Source: an uncultured Lachnospiraceae bacterium (lineage in GTDB: Bacteria; Bacillota; Clostridia; Lachnospirales; Lachnospiraceae). From it: 64,000 nucleotides of DNA. The position numbers and the translations under genes were made by a program. Location: contig CAQGLR010000009.1 in NCBI GenBank assembly GCA_948794795.1, forward strand, positions 1 through 64,000, in the 5' to 3' direction. The notes beneath the pieces are model-generated. The model saw only the letters and a list, made by a program, of their open reading frames with translations. It was not told the origin of the DNA and ran no database searches. Numbering within the stretch: position 1 is the stretch's first letter; the number at the start of each line of letters is the position of its first letter. Of this stretch, positions 54,188 through 63,546 are shown piece by piece.

Positions 54188-54960
54188 TGATATAAAAACA
54201 TTTTTTCAATATGTTATTCCATCTGTATTATCTTTTGCATTGTCAGGTGTCTATGCGGTTGTTGATGGTTTCTTTATTGGAAACAGTATGGGTGATATGG
54301 GATTGTCTGCTGTTAATATTGCCTATCCCATTGTAGCTGTTATACAGGCATTGCTCCTTTTGGGCTTGTTATGGTTCCAAACATATCCTTAGTTATTATA
54401 AACCGTTTTTCCGTAGAATATGGCGGAGAACAGGCAATAGCCACTTATGCATGTATTGCATATATTATATGTATAATCTATCTTGTTTTACAGGGGGTGG
54501 AGATGGAAGCCAGCCATTAATAAGTAAATATTATGGTGGACGGGATTTTAATAAAATGAGAAACGTACGGAAATTAGCATATGGTTTTTCAATGTTATTA
54601 TCTGTTATTAGCTGCATAATAATGTACTTAATAAGAGGAAATTTAGGAATATTATTTGGTGCATCAAATGAAGTAAATATAGAAATTGCAAAGATAATTC
54701 CTGTTTTTTTAGTTTCAGTTCCTTTTGTTGCTATTAACCGTATTACAACAGCAAGTTTTTATGCGGCAGAAAAAAGTACATTTTCTTATATACTTACTTT
54801 TATAGAACCATTATTGATGTTATTACTTATGCTTATTTTGCCACCCTTATTTGGTGGACAGATAATGATTTGGTGGAGTACAGTTTTTGCAAGAATTTTA
54901 TCAGGAGTTTTAGCATTAATATTAAAACAAAATGCTGATAAACAAGAAATATTGATATAA
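54168..54960 (+). pseudogene. MATE-family efflux transporter, deleted and frameshifted
   Basis: Starts normally (AGGAGG, ATG 54168) with MTMKQNNDIKTFFQYVIPS and GVYAVVDGFFIGNSMGDMGLSAVNIAYP, the first two MATE helices. It then jumps at about 54370 in another frame to VPNISLVIINRFSVEYGG, a part normally far downstream. A further shift near 54500 is followed by GDGSQPLISKYYGGRDFNKMR and the last helices to 54960. A large internal deletion plus frameshifts make it non-functional. Confidence 0.75.
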
Positions 54961-55082
54961 CTAATAAATACAAAATTCCAAAATTTTAGTAAGGTATAAA
55001 GAGATTTAACCTAAAATTAAATAAAAAAGTCCAGCCCCATTGTTTAATTAAGTAAGCCTTTTAAGAGTTTACTCTGGCGCCA

Positions 55083-55332
55083 TGTCATTTAATCTAGTAC
55101 AACCTAATAAATTAAAGGACTTATTGATGTTTGAAAATTAAATTTATACAAAGATTATATTACTCTGGCAAATTCCAAATGTTTTACCAAAAAGCAGCTG
55201 TTATGGGGACGCTGGTGCTTAAATCTGGTTTTTTCAGATTTTATGCACCACTGCGTATCCCATCCAAGCGGAATGCGGGCAAAGCCATGTTGCACATGGC
55301 TTTTTGTTGGTAAAATTTTGGAATTGCCAGAG
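55083..55332. repeat. Structured repeat copy C
   Basis: Left flank 55083-55143 (ATGTCATTTAAT...GTTTGAAAATTAAAT) is shared in the same direction with copy B. The core 55163-55332, bounded by CTCTGGCAAATTCCAAA and its inverted copy, is inverted relative to copies A and B. Stems GCCATGTTGCACATGGC and AAATCTGGTTTTTTCAGATTT. No ORF. Confidence 0.6.
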
Positions 55333-55352
55333 CCACATAACTTGTAAAGTAT

Positions 55353-57035
55353 TTAATTTGCAGCTACTACCCATGTTTTGTCTAGTGTTTTGCAGGTTAG
55401 TTCAAATTTAAAGGATGTGAAGTCAGCATCTAGTGTAGTTTCAGTCCCGTTTTTACTCCATTTAAACATTATAGTGCTTCCTTGCCCTTGTATTTCAAGT
55501 TCTGCATCAAACCCAAATGCAGGGCAGGTATTCCTGAAACGCAGCAGTCCAAGCTGCTTTTGTACAATATCCTGGTTTATAGCTTCTTCTGCCTGGCACA
55601 GGGTAAGGTTAGTACGGTTAATTTCCTTATGTCCGCCAGAACCAGCTTTTTTAACAGCTTCATAGTCATTTTTGCCAGCAAATAAATCAAGGTACCATAC
55701 TTGTGGCTTGCCTGGCATAAATATCTGCAATGCCCTTGCGAAAAGCAATTTTTGCTTATCTTCCCCAAGTGCACTGTAGTATGTGGCATTAACCTGGTAA
55801 TACATATTTTTCTGTCCATGCAGGTTTTTAACATAGCCTCCACGCTTTGTAAGTGTATCAATTAATTCTTCAATTTCTTCATCTGGAAGAAATCCTTTTA
55901 AATCCAGAAGAGGAATTCCATCATGGCAGCCTAACATATTAACTGTGCGGATTTTTTTAGAAACCAGTTCTTCTGCCCATCTTACAAGCACATCCCCGTT
56001 TTTATGTTCAGTTGCATATATTATAAGTCCTGGCAGAAAGAAATCATAAGACATATAGCCTTTAGCAGCAAGAAGTTCATATATTTTCTCACTATAACTT
56101 GCATGTATTTCTGGAAGCAATGTAATATTATACTGGTCTGCCAGGTTTTGTATCTGTTCTAGTAAATCCCATGTTTCTGGTTCATTTAGGAAGTTTTTCC
56201 TGCCTGGTTCTTTTGGGGCATATGCAAATGCATCAAGACGTACAATTTTCGCTCCATAGCTTGCAAGTTTCTTTAAAGTTTCTTTGTAGTGTTCCCATAC
56301 AAGAGGAGACTTTATATTTAAGTCCATCTGTCCAAGATAATTTCTTCCAGACTCAAGTAGTTCTGTGATAATATCTTTATATTCATTATATCCTTCAAAA
56401 GAAATGCTGCCAGGTTTCTTTCCACTATCTAATTGCCTGTTTATATAATCTGCCAGCTTTTGTGCCTCAGTTTCTGGCAGTCCTGTTTCTAGAATTATAT
56501 CTTGTATATTAATGTGCTGGTATTTTACCTCCTGGTAAAACGTATTCCAGTATGGAACTTCTTTGCCATCTGGAAACCTTGTCATAAGTATAGGAAGCCC
56601 TGGTTTACGGAAGAACATATCTTTAATTAATTCTTCACGTGGAATAATATAACCTTCTTCTGACATTTCTCCAAGACCTTCCCAGAATTTGTTCCAGTTA
56701 ATAAAAAAATCTTTGTAAACAGAAGCTTCTCCATTTTTAATTATATCCTGGAACTGCATGGATTGTACAGATAAATGGTTTAATATAAAATCAAGTTTTA
56801 AATCTATTCCAAGTTTTTTAATATTTTCTAAATCTTTTATATTTCCTAGATTTTCATTAATATTATAACTGGTTACGGAAAATCCCCTGTCTAAATCTGA
56901 CTGGTATATACTTGGCAGAATATAAAATGACTGGAATACATCTTTAAATTCTGGTTTTTCTAAAATAGAAACTATATCACTTAATTTCCCGCCAAGACTG
57001 TCAGGATAGGCATTAAACATTGGCCCGTCACTCAT
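55353..57035 (-). CDS. GH13 sucrose(-6-phosphate) phosphorylase-like enzyme
   Basis: 560 residues, GH13 subfamily 18-like, no signal peptide. N-terminal MFNAYPDSLGG...SFYILPSIYQSDLDRGFSVTSYNINENLG matches sucrose phosphorylases. Nucleophile Asp268 in VRLDAFAYAP, acid/base Glu309 in LLPEIHASY, and the transition-state Asp in LGCHDGIPLLDL. Phosphorolysis gives glucose 1-phosphate plus fructose or fructose 6-phosphate. The neighbouring kinase suggests sucrose 6-phosphate as substrate (inference). Overlaps the kinase gene by eight bases. Last gene of the operon. Confidence 0.85.
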   Translation of the reverse strand: MSDGPMFNAYPDSLGGKLSDIVSILEKPEFKDVFQSFYILPSIYQSDLDRGFSVTSYNINENLGNIKDLENIKKLGIDLKLDFILNHLSVQSMQFQDIIKNGEASVYKDFFINWNKFWEGLGEMSEEGYIIPREELIKDMFFRKPGLPILMTRFPDGKEVPYWNTFYQEVKYQHINIQDIILETGLPETEAQKLADYINRQLDSGKKPGSISFEGYNEYKDIITELLESGRNYLGQMDLNIKSPLVWEHYKETLKKLASYGAKIVRLDAFAYAPKEPGRKNFLNEPETWDLLEQIQNLADQYNITLLPEIHASYSEKIYELLAAKGYMSYDFFLPGLIIYATEHKNGDVLVRWAEELVSKKIRTVNMLGCHDGIPLLDLKGFLPDEEIEELIDTLTKRGGYVKNLHGQKNMYYQVNATYYSALGEDKQKLLFARALQIFMPGKPQVWYLDLFAGKNDYEAVKKAGSGGHKEINRTNLTLCQAEEAINQDIVQKQLGLLRFRNTCPAFGFDAELEIQGQGSTIMFKWSKNGTETTLDADFTSFKFELTCKTLDKTWVVAAN

Positions 57036-58029
57036 TTTCTATGCCTCCTTCCTGTTCACTCTGGATTAATTCCAGATATTCTTTGTATGATAAGAGCTTT
57101 CCATTTTTGGAAAGGATAATTTTGGCTTTATGTGCCTGCTGGTGTAACAATTCTTGTTCTATTCCAAGTACCATTGTTGTAAACGGGCTGTCAGTATTGC
57201 CATCCCTGCCACGCATTTTTCTATATTCCAGAGTTTCTTTTGGTGTACTGTTCAGGAAAATTGGAATATCAACACCTTTTAAATAATCACTGTTGCCATG
57301 TGTCCATTCTATTATAAGGATACTGGTTTTTTCAAAACTGGTTTTGTCATACCATAATTCACTGCTGGTACGTCCCATTCTCTTTAGCCATATAGTATCA
57401 GCCCCATTTTTAAAAGCTTCTGTAATAGAAGAAATTTCTTTAAAATCAATTTCTTTACTTGTTCCAAGATATTTCCTTAAACCCTCACGTCCTGATTCTA
57501 TATATGGTTTAAACCATGGATTTTTTATGGCATATGATGTATCAGCATCTATATTATGTTCCTGCCATATTTTTATCTGGGTAAATCTTCCAGGGGTATA
57601 CTGGCCTGCGTCAATTATTCCATGAAGTGCTGCCCTGCGGAATACCCTTAGGCGTTCAGCATCATTATAAACTGGTATACGGTGTGGGTAATTGTCACCA
57701 GAAAGTGTATAACTGCCAATTCCAGCCTGGTTTAAGTAATAAGATAATAGTGATGCAATTCCTGTTTTGCCAGTACCAGAGCCTCCACATACAGAAACTA
57801 CAGCTCTTTCATACGGGCTGTTACCGGTTGTTTCTTGCAGAAGCCTGGCAAGTTCTGGAAAAATAGTTTCTGCCTTTGGACCAAGGTCTCCAAAACCTTG
57901 TGCCTGGTCTCCTGGCATATCACCTTGTGGTATATTTCCTTTTATTTCTGGAGGCTGCCATGGAAATAAGTTTTGTAGTTTTTCATGGATTTTCATGTCT
58001 GTATTAATATATCCATAATTATGGTTCAT
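57028..58029 (-). CDS. P-loop kinase, probably sucrose kinase
   Basis: 333 residues. Walker A VCGGSGTGKTGIASLL near residue 85, a uridine-kinase-like lid (SGDNYPHRIPVYNDAERLRVFRRAALHG), and ILIIEWTHGNSDYL as Walker B. In Ruminococcus gnavus the AgaSK enzyme joins a GH36 alpha-galactosidase to a kinase that makes sucrose 6-phosphate. Here GH36 and kinase are adjacent separate genes, so this is a plausible split counterpart. ATG 58029 is used; an in-frame TTG at 58041 lies within the CTTGGT leader motif. Extra N-terminal 75 residues are Pro/Gly-rich. Confidence 0.7.
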   Translation of the reverse strand: MNHNYGYINTDMKIHEKLQNLFPWQPPEIKGNIPQGDMPGDQAQGFGDLGPKAETIFPELARLLQETTGNSPYERAVVSVCGGSGTGKTGIASLLSYYLNQAGIGSYTLSGDNYPHRIPVYNDAERLRVFRRAALHGIIDAGQYTPGRFTQIKIWQEHNIDADTSYAIKNPWFKPYIESGREGLRKYLGTSKEIDFKEISSITEAFKNGADTIWLKRMGRTSSELWYDKTSFEKTSILIIEWTHGNSDYLKGVDIPIFLNSTPKETLEYRKMRGRDGNTDSPFTTMVLGIEQELLHQQAHKAKIILSKNGKLLSYKEYLELIQSEQEGGIENE

Positions 58030-58076
58030 AATCTGCACCAAGACCCAAGCAGAAATGCTTGTTTTTATCCTTTCTT
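58030..58076 (-). promoter_or_regulatory. Structured 5' leader: SD, hairpin, CTTGGT, start
   Basis: Minus strand: SD AAGAAAGGAT (58067-58076) directly after the alpha-galactosidase stop, stem CAAGCAGAAATGCTTG complement (58046-58061), then GGTCTTGGTGCAGATT and ATG. Same order as at 2626-2690 and 53319-53412. Confidence 0.4.
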
Positions 58077-58079
58077 AAT

Positions 58080-60260
58080 TTATTTTTCTGCATTTAATAT
58101 TATCTGGTAAGAGTTGTACTCACCAAGCCCGCATCTTACAGGAAGTCCCGCTTCCATAAGAGCTGTACCCTGGTAACATATACCATTTTCTATGTCTTTG
58201 TATATAGTATCTGCTTTAAGCCCTTTTAATTTTACATAGTATACTGGCATATTTCCATGGATTTCATTAATAACAATACTTAACATTACCTGTGTGCCAT
58301 CTTTTGAAATATTTTCCCATGCTGTATATATATCTTTAAATGGGTCTGATAAGCGGTAGTAATCACCAGATTGTATAAGGTTTGCATATTTTTTATATGT
58401 TTTTACCTGTTGCCTGGTTTCTTCTTTTTCTTCTTCTGAAAGCTTTCCAGGGTCAAGTTCATATCCAAATATTCCAGACATTGCAACTACCCCTCTTGTA
58501 TGCAGGCTTGTAATCCGTCCTGTCTGGTGGTTTGGCACTGCAGATACATGTGAACCAGAAGTGGAAACTGGGTAGAAGAATGAAGTGCCATACTGTATTT
58601 TTAAGCGGTCAATGGCATCCGTATTGTCACTGCACCAGATTTGTGGTGTATAGTATAACATGCCAGCATCAAACCTTCCGCCACCGCCACAACATCCCTC
58701 AATTAGCAGTCCTGGATAGCGGTTTAACAGTTTTTCAAGGAAATCATATACACCAAGTACATAATTATATGCAACACATCCTGGAAAATTTTTATTTGAA
58801 TATAATTCTGTAAGGTTCCGGTTCATATCCCATTTGATATATTCAATATTTGCCTGGTCAAGTACACTACATATTTGTTCAAATATATTTTCCCTTACTT
58901 CTTCCCTGGAAAAGTCTAATACAAGCTGGTTTCTTGAACGTATTGGCTGGCGTCCTGGAATTTGTAATACAAAGTCTGGGTGTTCTCTGTAAAGATTACT
59001 GTCTTCAGAAACCATTTCTGGTTCAATCCAGATACCAAATTTTATACCTTGTTTATTTACACCCTGTACCAGTTCACTAAGGGAACATCCAAGTTTATTT
59101 TCATTTACAACCCAGTCACCAAGCCCGGAATTATCACTGTCACGTTTTCCAAACCAGCCATCATCCATGACTACAAGGTCAATTCCAAGACCTGCAGCTT
59201 CTTTTGCAAGGTTAATTATAGTATCTCCATTAAAATCAAAGTAAGCAGTTTCCCAGCTGTTAAGAAGCACTGGCCTTGGACTGCATGTATATTTTCCACG
59301 GCAGATATGGCGGCGTATACAGTTATGGTATTTAAGTGATAAGCCAGAGAAACCTTTGTCTGAAAAACACAGGATTGTTTCAGGTACAATAAGTGACTGG
59401 CCATGCTTTAACCTGTAATGGAACTGTTCACTTTGCAGGCCCATTACAAGCCTGGTCTGGTCAAACTGGTCTTTGCTGGTTTCACACATAAAATTACCAC
59501 TGTATACAAATAGCATGCCATAACAGTTTCCGAGGTCTTCGGTTGTGTTATGTCCTGCAAGGATTACACCAGGGTTGTGCTGGTGGCTTGAAGCCCCTCT
59601 GCGGCTTTCAACTTTAATCTCTGTATGTGAAACAGGAATACGTTCCATGTTACGTTCCATAGTATGCCTGCCATGGAAATGTATAAGCTCATAGTCACCT
59701 GTAAGGAAATCAAGACATGCAGATGCTGCTTTTTCTATTACCAGGGGTTCTTTCCCGTTGTTTGTAATAATAGCACTTCTTGTAATAATGTCTTCGTCTT
59801 CTAATATTCCGTAGAGAAGTTTTACTTGTGCCCCGTTTGAATTATCTTTAAGGATAATTGAAAGAGTTTCTGCTTCTTTATCATTGGCATAAACAGCAGG
59901 AAGCCCGTCTAATTTGTATTTGCCTTTTATTATTTCATGTGATACATATCTTAAATCACAGCACTCACTGTAATCCGCATTGCGGATTACCAGTGCTGTG
60001 CTGCGGTTATCACCAGTTCCAAGTACGGGGTATTCCTGTGGCAATGTATCTAAAGAATATGTGCGGTTATCTGCCATCTCTGCAGGGTTTCCAGAAAATC
60101 CCCTGTCTGCATAAGTAAGCAGATAGTCCATATCCTGGTCCACCTTTTTTCCATAATATAGATGTAACAGATAACCAAGCTGGTCTGATTTCATCTGGTA
60201 AGTAGTATTCTTAGTCTGTAAAGTGAAAAGATTTTTCTCTTTGTTATAAATAACTGCCAT
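58080..60260 (-). CDS. Alpha-galactosidase, GH36
   Basis: 726 residues, no signal peptide. Full GH36: N-terminal beta-sandwich, (beta/alpha)8 barrel with nucleophile Asp478 in YIKWDMNRNL and acid/base Asp545 in CSDNTDAIDR, plus MDDGWFG and GIWIEPEMV, and a C-terminal beta-sheet. The catalytic Asp positions resemble those of AgaSK of R. gnavus. Removes alpha-1,6-galactose from melibiose, raffinose and stachyose inside the cell. Operon order: transporter genes, this gene, kinase, phosphorylase. Confidence 0.95.
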   Translation of the reverse strand: MAVIYNKEKNLFTLQTKNTTYQMKSDQLGYLLHLYYGKKVDQDMDYLLTYADRGFSGNPAEMADNRTYSLDTLPQEYPVLGTGDNRSTALVIRNADYSECCDLRYVSHEIIKGKYKLDGLPAVYANDKEAETLSIILKDNSNGAQVKLLYGILEDEDIITRSAIITNNGKEPLVIEKAASACLDFLTGDYELIHFHGRHTMERNMERIPVSHTEIKVESRRGASSHQHNPGVILAGHNTTEDLGNCYGMLFVYSGNFMCETSKDQFDQTRLVMGLQSEQFHYRLKHGQSLIVPETILCFSDKGFSGLSLKYHNCIRRHICRGKYTCSPRPVLLNSWETAYFDFNGDTIINLAKEAAGLGIDLVVMDDGWFGKRDSDNSGLGDWVVNENKLGCSLSELVQGVNKQGIKFGIWIEPEMVSEDSNLYREHPDFVLQIPGRQPIRSRNQLVLDFSREEVRENIFEQICSVLDQANIEYIKWDMNRNLTELYSNKNFPGCVAYNYVLGVYDFLEKLLNRYPGLLIEGCCGGGGRFDAGMLYYTPQIWCSDNTDAIDRLKIQYGTSFFYPVSTSGSHVSAVPNHQTGRITSLHTRGVVAMSGIFGYELDPGKLSEEEKEETRQQVKTYKKYANLIQSGDYYRLSDPFKDIYTAWENISKDGTQVMLSIVINEIHGNMPVYYVKLKGLKADTIYKDIENGICYQGTALMEAGLPVRCGLGEYNSYQIILNAEK

Positions 60261-60278
60261 AGTCCACCTCTGTATTAA

Positions 60279-61118
60279 TTATTTTACTGCGCCATTAACA
60301 ACACCATTTATAATCTGTTTCTGGCAAATTATATAGAAAACAAGTATTGGTATTAATGAAAGTAAATATGATGCAAATGCAAGGTTATAGTTAGTTCCAA
60401 ACTGTGACTGGAAATTCATCTGTGCAAGTGGCAATGTATTTACCCCAGAACCTGCCATAATAACAAGTGGTGTCATTACATCATTCCAGACAGCCAGTGC
60501 TGTTATTACAGCAACAGTTGCATGCATTGGTTTCATAAGTGGGAATATAACTTTCCAGTATGTCCTCCATGTGGAAGCACCATCTACTCTTGCTGCTTCT
60601 TCTAGTGCCAGCGGGATATTTACAAGATATCCTGAATAAAGCATAATGTTCATTGGCATGTAAAATACTACATAAAGAAGTATTACACCAAACCAGTTTG
60701 CAAGTCCAAGCTCTGCGGTTTCTTTTGCAAGTGGCATCATAAGTATAGCAAATGGTACAAACATGCCGCTTACTATAAAAAGATATACAAATCCATAAAA
60801 TTTATTGTGGTTTTTATTTCTTCCAAGTACATAGCCAATCATGGAATGTATAACTATTGATAATACAACTGTAACCAGTGTAATTAAAAGGCTGTATCCC
60901 AGTGAACGCCAGAAATCGGTAACTTCCATTGCTTCACTGAAATTGGAGAAACTCCAGTGTTTAGGCAGTGATAATATGCCACTTATTGTATTTGACATTT
61001 CAGAAGGCTGCTTAAAAGCAATTACTATTGTCATATACAAAGGAAAAGCAATAGTTGACAATCCAAGGATTAATAATACCATAGGAAGCAACGCCGGGTT
61101 TAATTTTCGTTTCATCAT
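60279..61118 (-). CDS. Sugar ABC transporter permease (MalG-like)
   Basis: 279 residues, six membrane segments. The EAA loop ALEEAARVDGASTWRTYWKVIFPLMKP, which docks to the ATPase, is intact. Typical ending NGVVNGAVK. Overlaps the other permease gene by four bases. The ATPase is not in the window; as in many Firmicutes a shared MsmK-type ATPase elsewhere is likely. Confidence 0.92.
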   Translation of the reverse strand: MMKRKLNPALLPMVLLILGLSTIAFPLYMTIVIAFKQPSEMSNTISGILSLPKHWSFSNFSEAMEVTDFWRSLGYSLLITLVTVVLSIVIHSMIGYVLGRNKNHNKFYGFVYLFIVSGMFVPFAILMMPLAKETAELGLANWFGVILLYVVFYMPMNIMLYSGYLVNIPLALEEAARVDGASTWRTYWKVIFPLMKPMHATVAVITALAVWNDVMTPLVIMAGSGVNTLPLAQMNFQSQFGTNYNLAFASYLLSLIPILVFYIICQKQIINGVVNGAVK

Positions 61119-61981
61119 AACTGCTCCTCCTTTTTACCAGAAAATTTCATCTGTGCAACAGAAATAATTACAATTACTATAAAAAACATTACAGCATTGG
61201 CACTCTGGAAACCAAACTGCCCGCCTTTCATACCATTGTTGTAAATAAGGTATGAGATTGATTCTGTGCTTTGTGCAGGACCACCTTTTGTAAGTGCCAT
61301 AATCTGGTCAAATACCATTAAAAAGTTTTTAACACAAAGTACCATATTAATACTGAAGAAAGGAATAATTAATGGAAATGTAAGTTTCCAGAATTTCTTC
61401 CATCCAGTTGCTCCATCCAGTGAACCAGCTTCATATACATCTTCTGGTACAGTTTGCAGGCCTGATATATAAATAATAGTATTCATTGCCACTGCCTGCC
61501 AGGCACAAACTATCATAATGCCAATCCATGCTGTATTTTTACTAGCAAGGATGCTTGAGTTTAAAGATTCAATACCTGCCATATCAGCTAATGCTGGAAC
61601 AAGGTATGTAAAAAAGTAGTTAAAAATATAACCAACAACCAGTGCCCCAAGTACATTAGGAAGGAAATACGCTCCACGGAAAAAGCCTTTTGCGCGGATT
61701 TTGCTATTTAATGCAAGTGCAAGTATAATACTAATTACATTGACAACTATTGTTGTAACAACGGCAAGTTTTATGGTAAATATATATGAACTTCCTACTC
61801 TTGCATCAGAAAATAAATCAATATAATTTCTAAGCCCTACCCATTCATAATTACCAAATCCCCTGAAATTGGTGAAGCTGTAAACTACGCCTCTAAGCAG
61901 CGGGATTGTATTAAATGTAATAAAAAGTGCTAATATAGGAATAGTAATTAGCAGATAAGTACGTTTCCTGTCATTTTTCAT
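61115..61981 (-). CDS. Sugar ABC transporter permease (MalF-like)
   Basis: 288 residues, six membrane segments. EAA loop DVYEAGSLDGATGWKKFWKLTFPLIIPF. Carbohydrate-uptake CUT1 type. GGGGG site before the ATG; 15 bases after the binding-protein stop and overlapping the second permease. Confidence 0.92.
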   Translation of the reverse strand: MKNDRKRTYLLITIPILALFITFNTIPLLRGVVYSFTNFRGFGNYEWVGLRNYIDLFSDARVGSSYIFTIKLAVVTTIVVNVISIILALALNSKIRAKGFFRGAYFLPNVLGALVVGYIFNYFFTYLVPALADMAGIESLNSSILASKNTAWIGIMIVCAWQAVAMNTIIYISGLQTVPEDVYEAGSLDGATGWKKFWKLTFPLIIPFFSINMVLCVKNFLMVFDQIMALTKGGPAQSTESISYLIYNNGMKGGQFGFQSANAVMFFIVIVIISVAQMKFSGKKEEQL

Positions 61982-61996
61982 CTAAATTCCCCCTTT

Positions 61997-63277
61997 TCAA
62001 TTTGAATTGTTTTCCTCATATTCCTTGACTTTACGGATAATATCACGGTTATAGCGCTGCCAGTTTTTATCAAATGTTTTAAGAAAACCATTTACATCCT
62101 TTTCAATAAGGAATGTCTGTAACAGAGCATCAGCGGACATTTCAGTTGGGTAATAATGGTCATGGAAATCTGCCATTTTGCCTGCTTCAATATATTCTTT
62201 CATGCCATCTAACATTGATGCAAGTTTAAAATCCCCTTCTTTGCATGGAATTGCATTCTGTGCATCAGCATATGCCTGGATATTTTCATCCTTAAAAAGG
62301 AAATCAAGGACTTCGTAAGCTGCTTCTTTGTTTTCACATGCTTCTGTTACACAGAACTGCAGGTCAATTCCAGAGTTAAGTGTATTGCCATCGGAGCTGT
62401 CACTAGCAGGCATTACAAAGGAATCAATATTCATATCAGGGTTTACAGAAAGTATCTGTGGCACTGCATAACTGCCAATAGGATACATTGCAGATTCACC
62501 TCTTGCAAATGCTGTACATGCGTCATTGTAACTATATGCAAATGGAGAAGCAGGACCATACTGCAGCAGGCTTAAATATTTTTCTGCTGTTTCTGCATAC
62601 TCTTTTGTAAAAGTAGTTTCACCTTTATTTACTTTTTTCACAGTATCAGTTTCTGTAAGGCCTACTGCTATTGCATTCCATGGTGCAAGACAGCTCCATG
62701 TATCCTTAAAACCAAAATAGAATGGAAGTATATCTGTTTTTTTAATTTCCTCACAGAGTGTTATAAGTTCATTCCAGTTAGTTGGTATTTTCCATCCATT
62801 CTGTTCAAATAAGTTCTTGTTATACAGGATACCTGCTGCATTTGCCATATATGGGACAGCAAATGTTCCATCTGTTGGCACCAGTTCCAGGGATTCATCA
62901 ATATCCCTGTACACCTGTTTAATATCAGATAATCCTTTATAATTAGAAACGTCAGCAAGTATCTGTGCATCTACATAATAAGAATACTCAATATCACCAC
63001 CAATGCCAACAATATCTGGATAATCTTCACGTATAAAACGTGTTCTTAAAATTGCAGCAGCATCATTTGGTGAATTAATTGTCAGGTGTATGTTATCATG
63101 TGTTTCATTAAATGCTTTTTCAACCATTTTGAAATAGTTAGCAGCTTCAGGCTTATATTGTACAATTTCAATTTCCGTTACAGAATTATTCTTTGAAGAA
63201 CTACACCCTGGTAAGAAAACAGTTAATATTAGAATACAGCCTGTAAAAAGTAATTTTCCAATCCCTCTTCCTTTCAT
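61997..63277 (-). CDS. Extracellular sugar-binding lipoprotein
   Basis: 426 residues. Lipoprotein signal peptide with lipobox LPGC (ILTVFLPGCSSSKNN). Family 1 solute-binding fold: YFKMVEKAFNETHDNIHLTI, YMANAAGILYNKNLFEQNGWKIPTNWNELITLCEEIK, FARGESAMYPIGSYA. Captures oligosaccharides, probably of the raffinose family given the downstream GH36. GAAAGGAGC precedes the ATG. First gene of the operon and divergent from the AraC regulator. Confidence 0.93.
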   Translation of the reverse strand: MKGRGIGKLLFTGCILILTVFLPGCSSSKNNSVTEIEIVQYKPEAANYFKMVEKAFNETHDNIHLTINSPNDAAAILRTRFIREDYPDIVGIGGDIEYSYYVDAQILADVSNYKGLSDIKQVYRDIDESLELVPTDGTFAVPYMANAAGILYNKNLFEQNGWKIPTNWNELITLCEEIKKTDILPFYFGFKDTWSCLAPWNAIAVGLTETDTVKKVNKGETTFTKEYAETAEKYLSLLQYGPASPFAYSYNDACTAFARGESAMYPIGSYAVPQILSVNPDMNIDSFVMPASDSSDGNTLNSGIDLQFCVTEACENKEAAYEVLDFLFKDENIQAYADAQNAIPCKEGDFKLASMLDGMKEYIEAGKMADFHDHYYPTEMSADALLQTFLIEKDVNGFLKTFDKNWQRYNRDIIRKVKEYEENNSN

Positions 63278-63546
63278 ATGATTGCTCCTTTCGTTTTTGA
63301 TAGTAGTATTTTAGCATACCATTATGCTACCTGAAATAGCCTGTTTATTGTAGTTTTATATCAAAATGCTATTTTGAATAAAGATATTGAAAACCATATA
63401 GCATTTTGGTATATTGGTAATATTAATCAAAGCTGCCAAAGCAGAATACATGCTGGAAAATAATATATTTTACATATATTTATTTTATTTTACATATATT
63501 TTAATTATGACTAACCGGCATGCTTTAGCAAGAATGGAGTATATTT
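63278..63546. promoter_or_regulatory. Divergent control region with inverted repeats
   Basis: CAAAATGCTAT (63362-63372) and ATAGCATTTTG (63398-63408) form an 11-bp perfect inverted repeat 25 bases apart. A second palindrome TAGCATACC...ATGCTA spans 63312-63329, near the likely promoter of the leftward sugar operon. Both share the core TAGCAT. Candidate operators for the AraC protein encoded on the right. Confidence 0.5.

Noticed and set aside
59968..59990. Hairpin AATCCGCATTGCGGATT as a regulatory site
   Set aside because: It lies inside the alpha-galactosidase coding region without a neighbouring start or stop.
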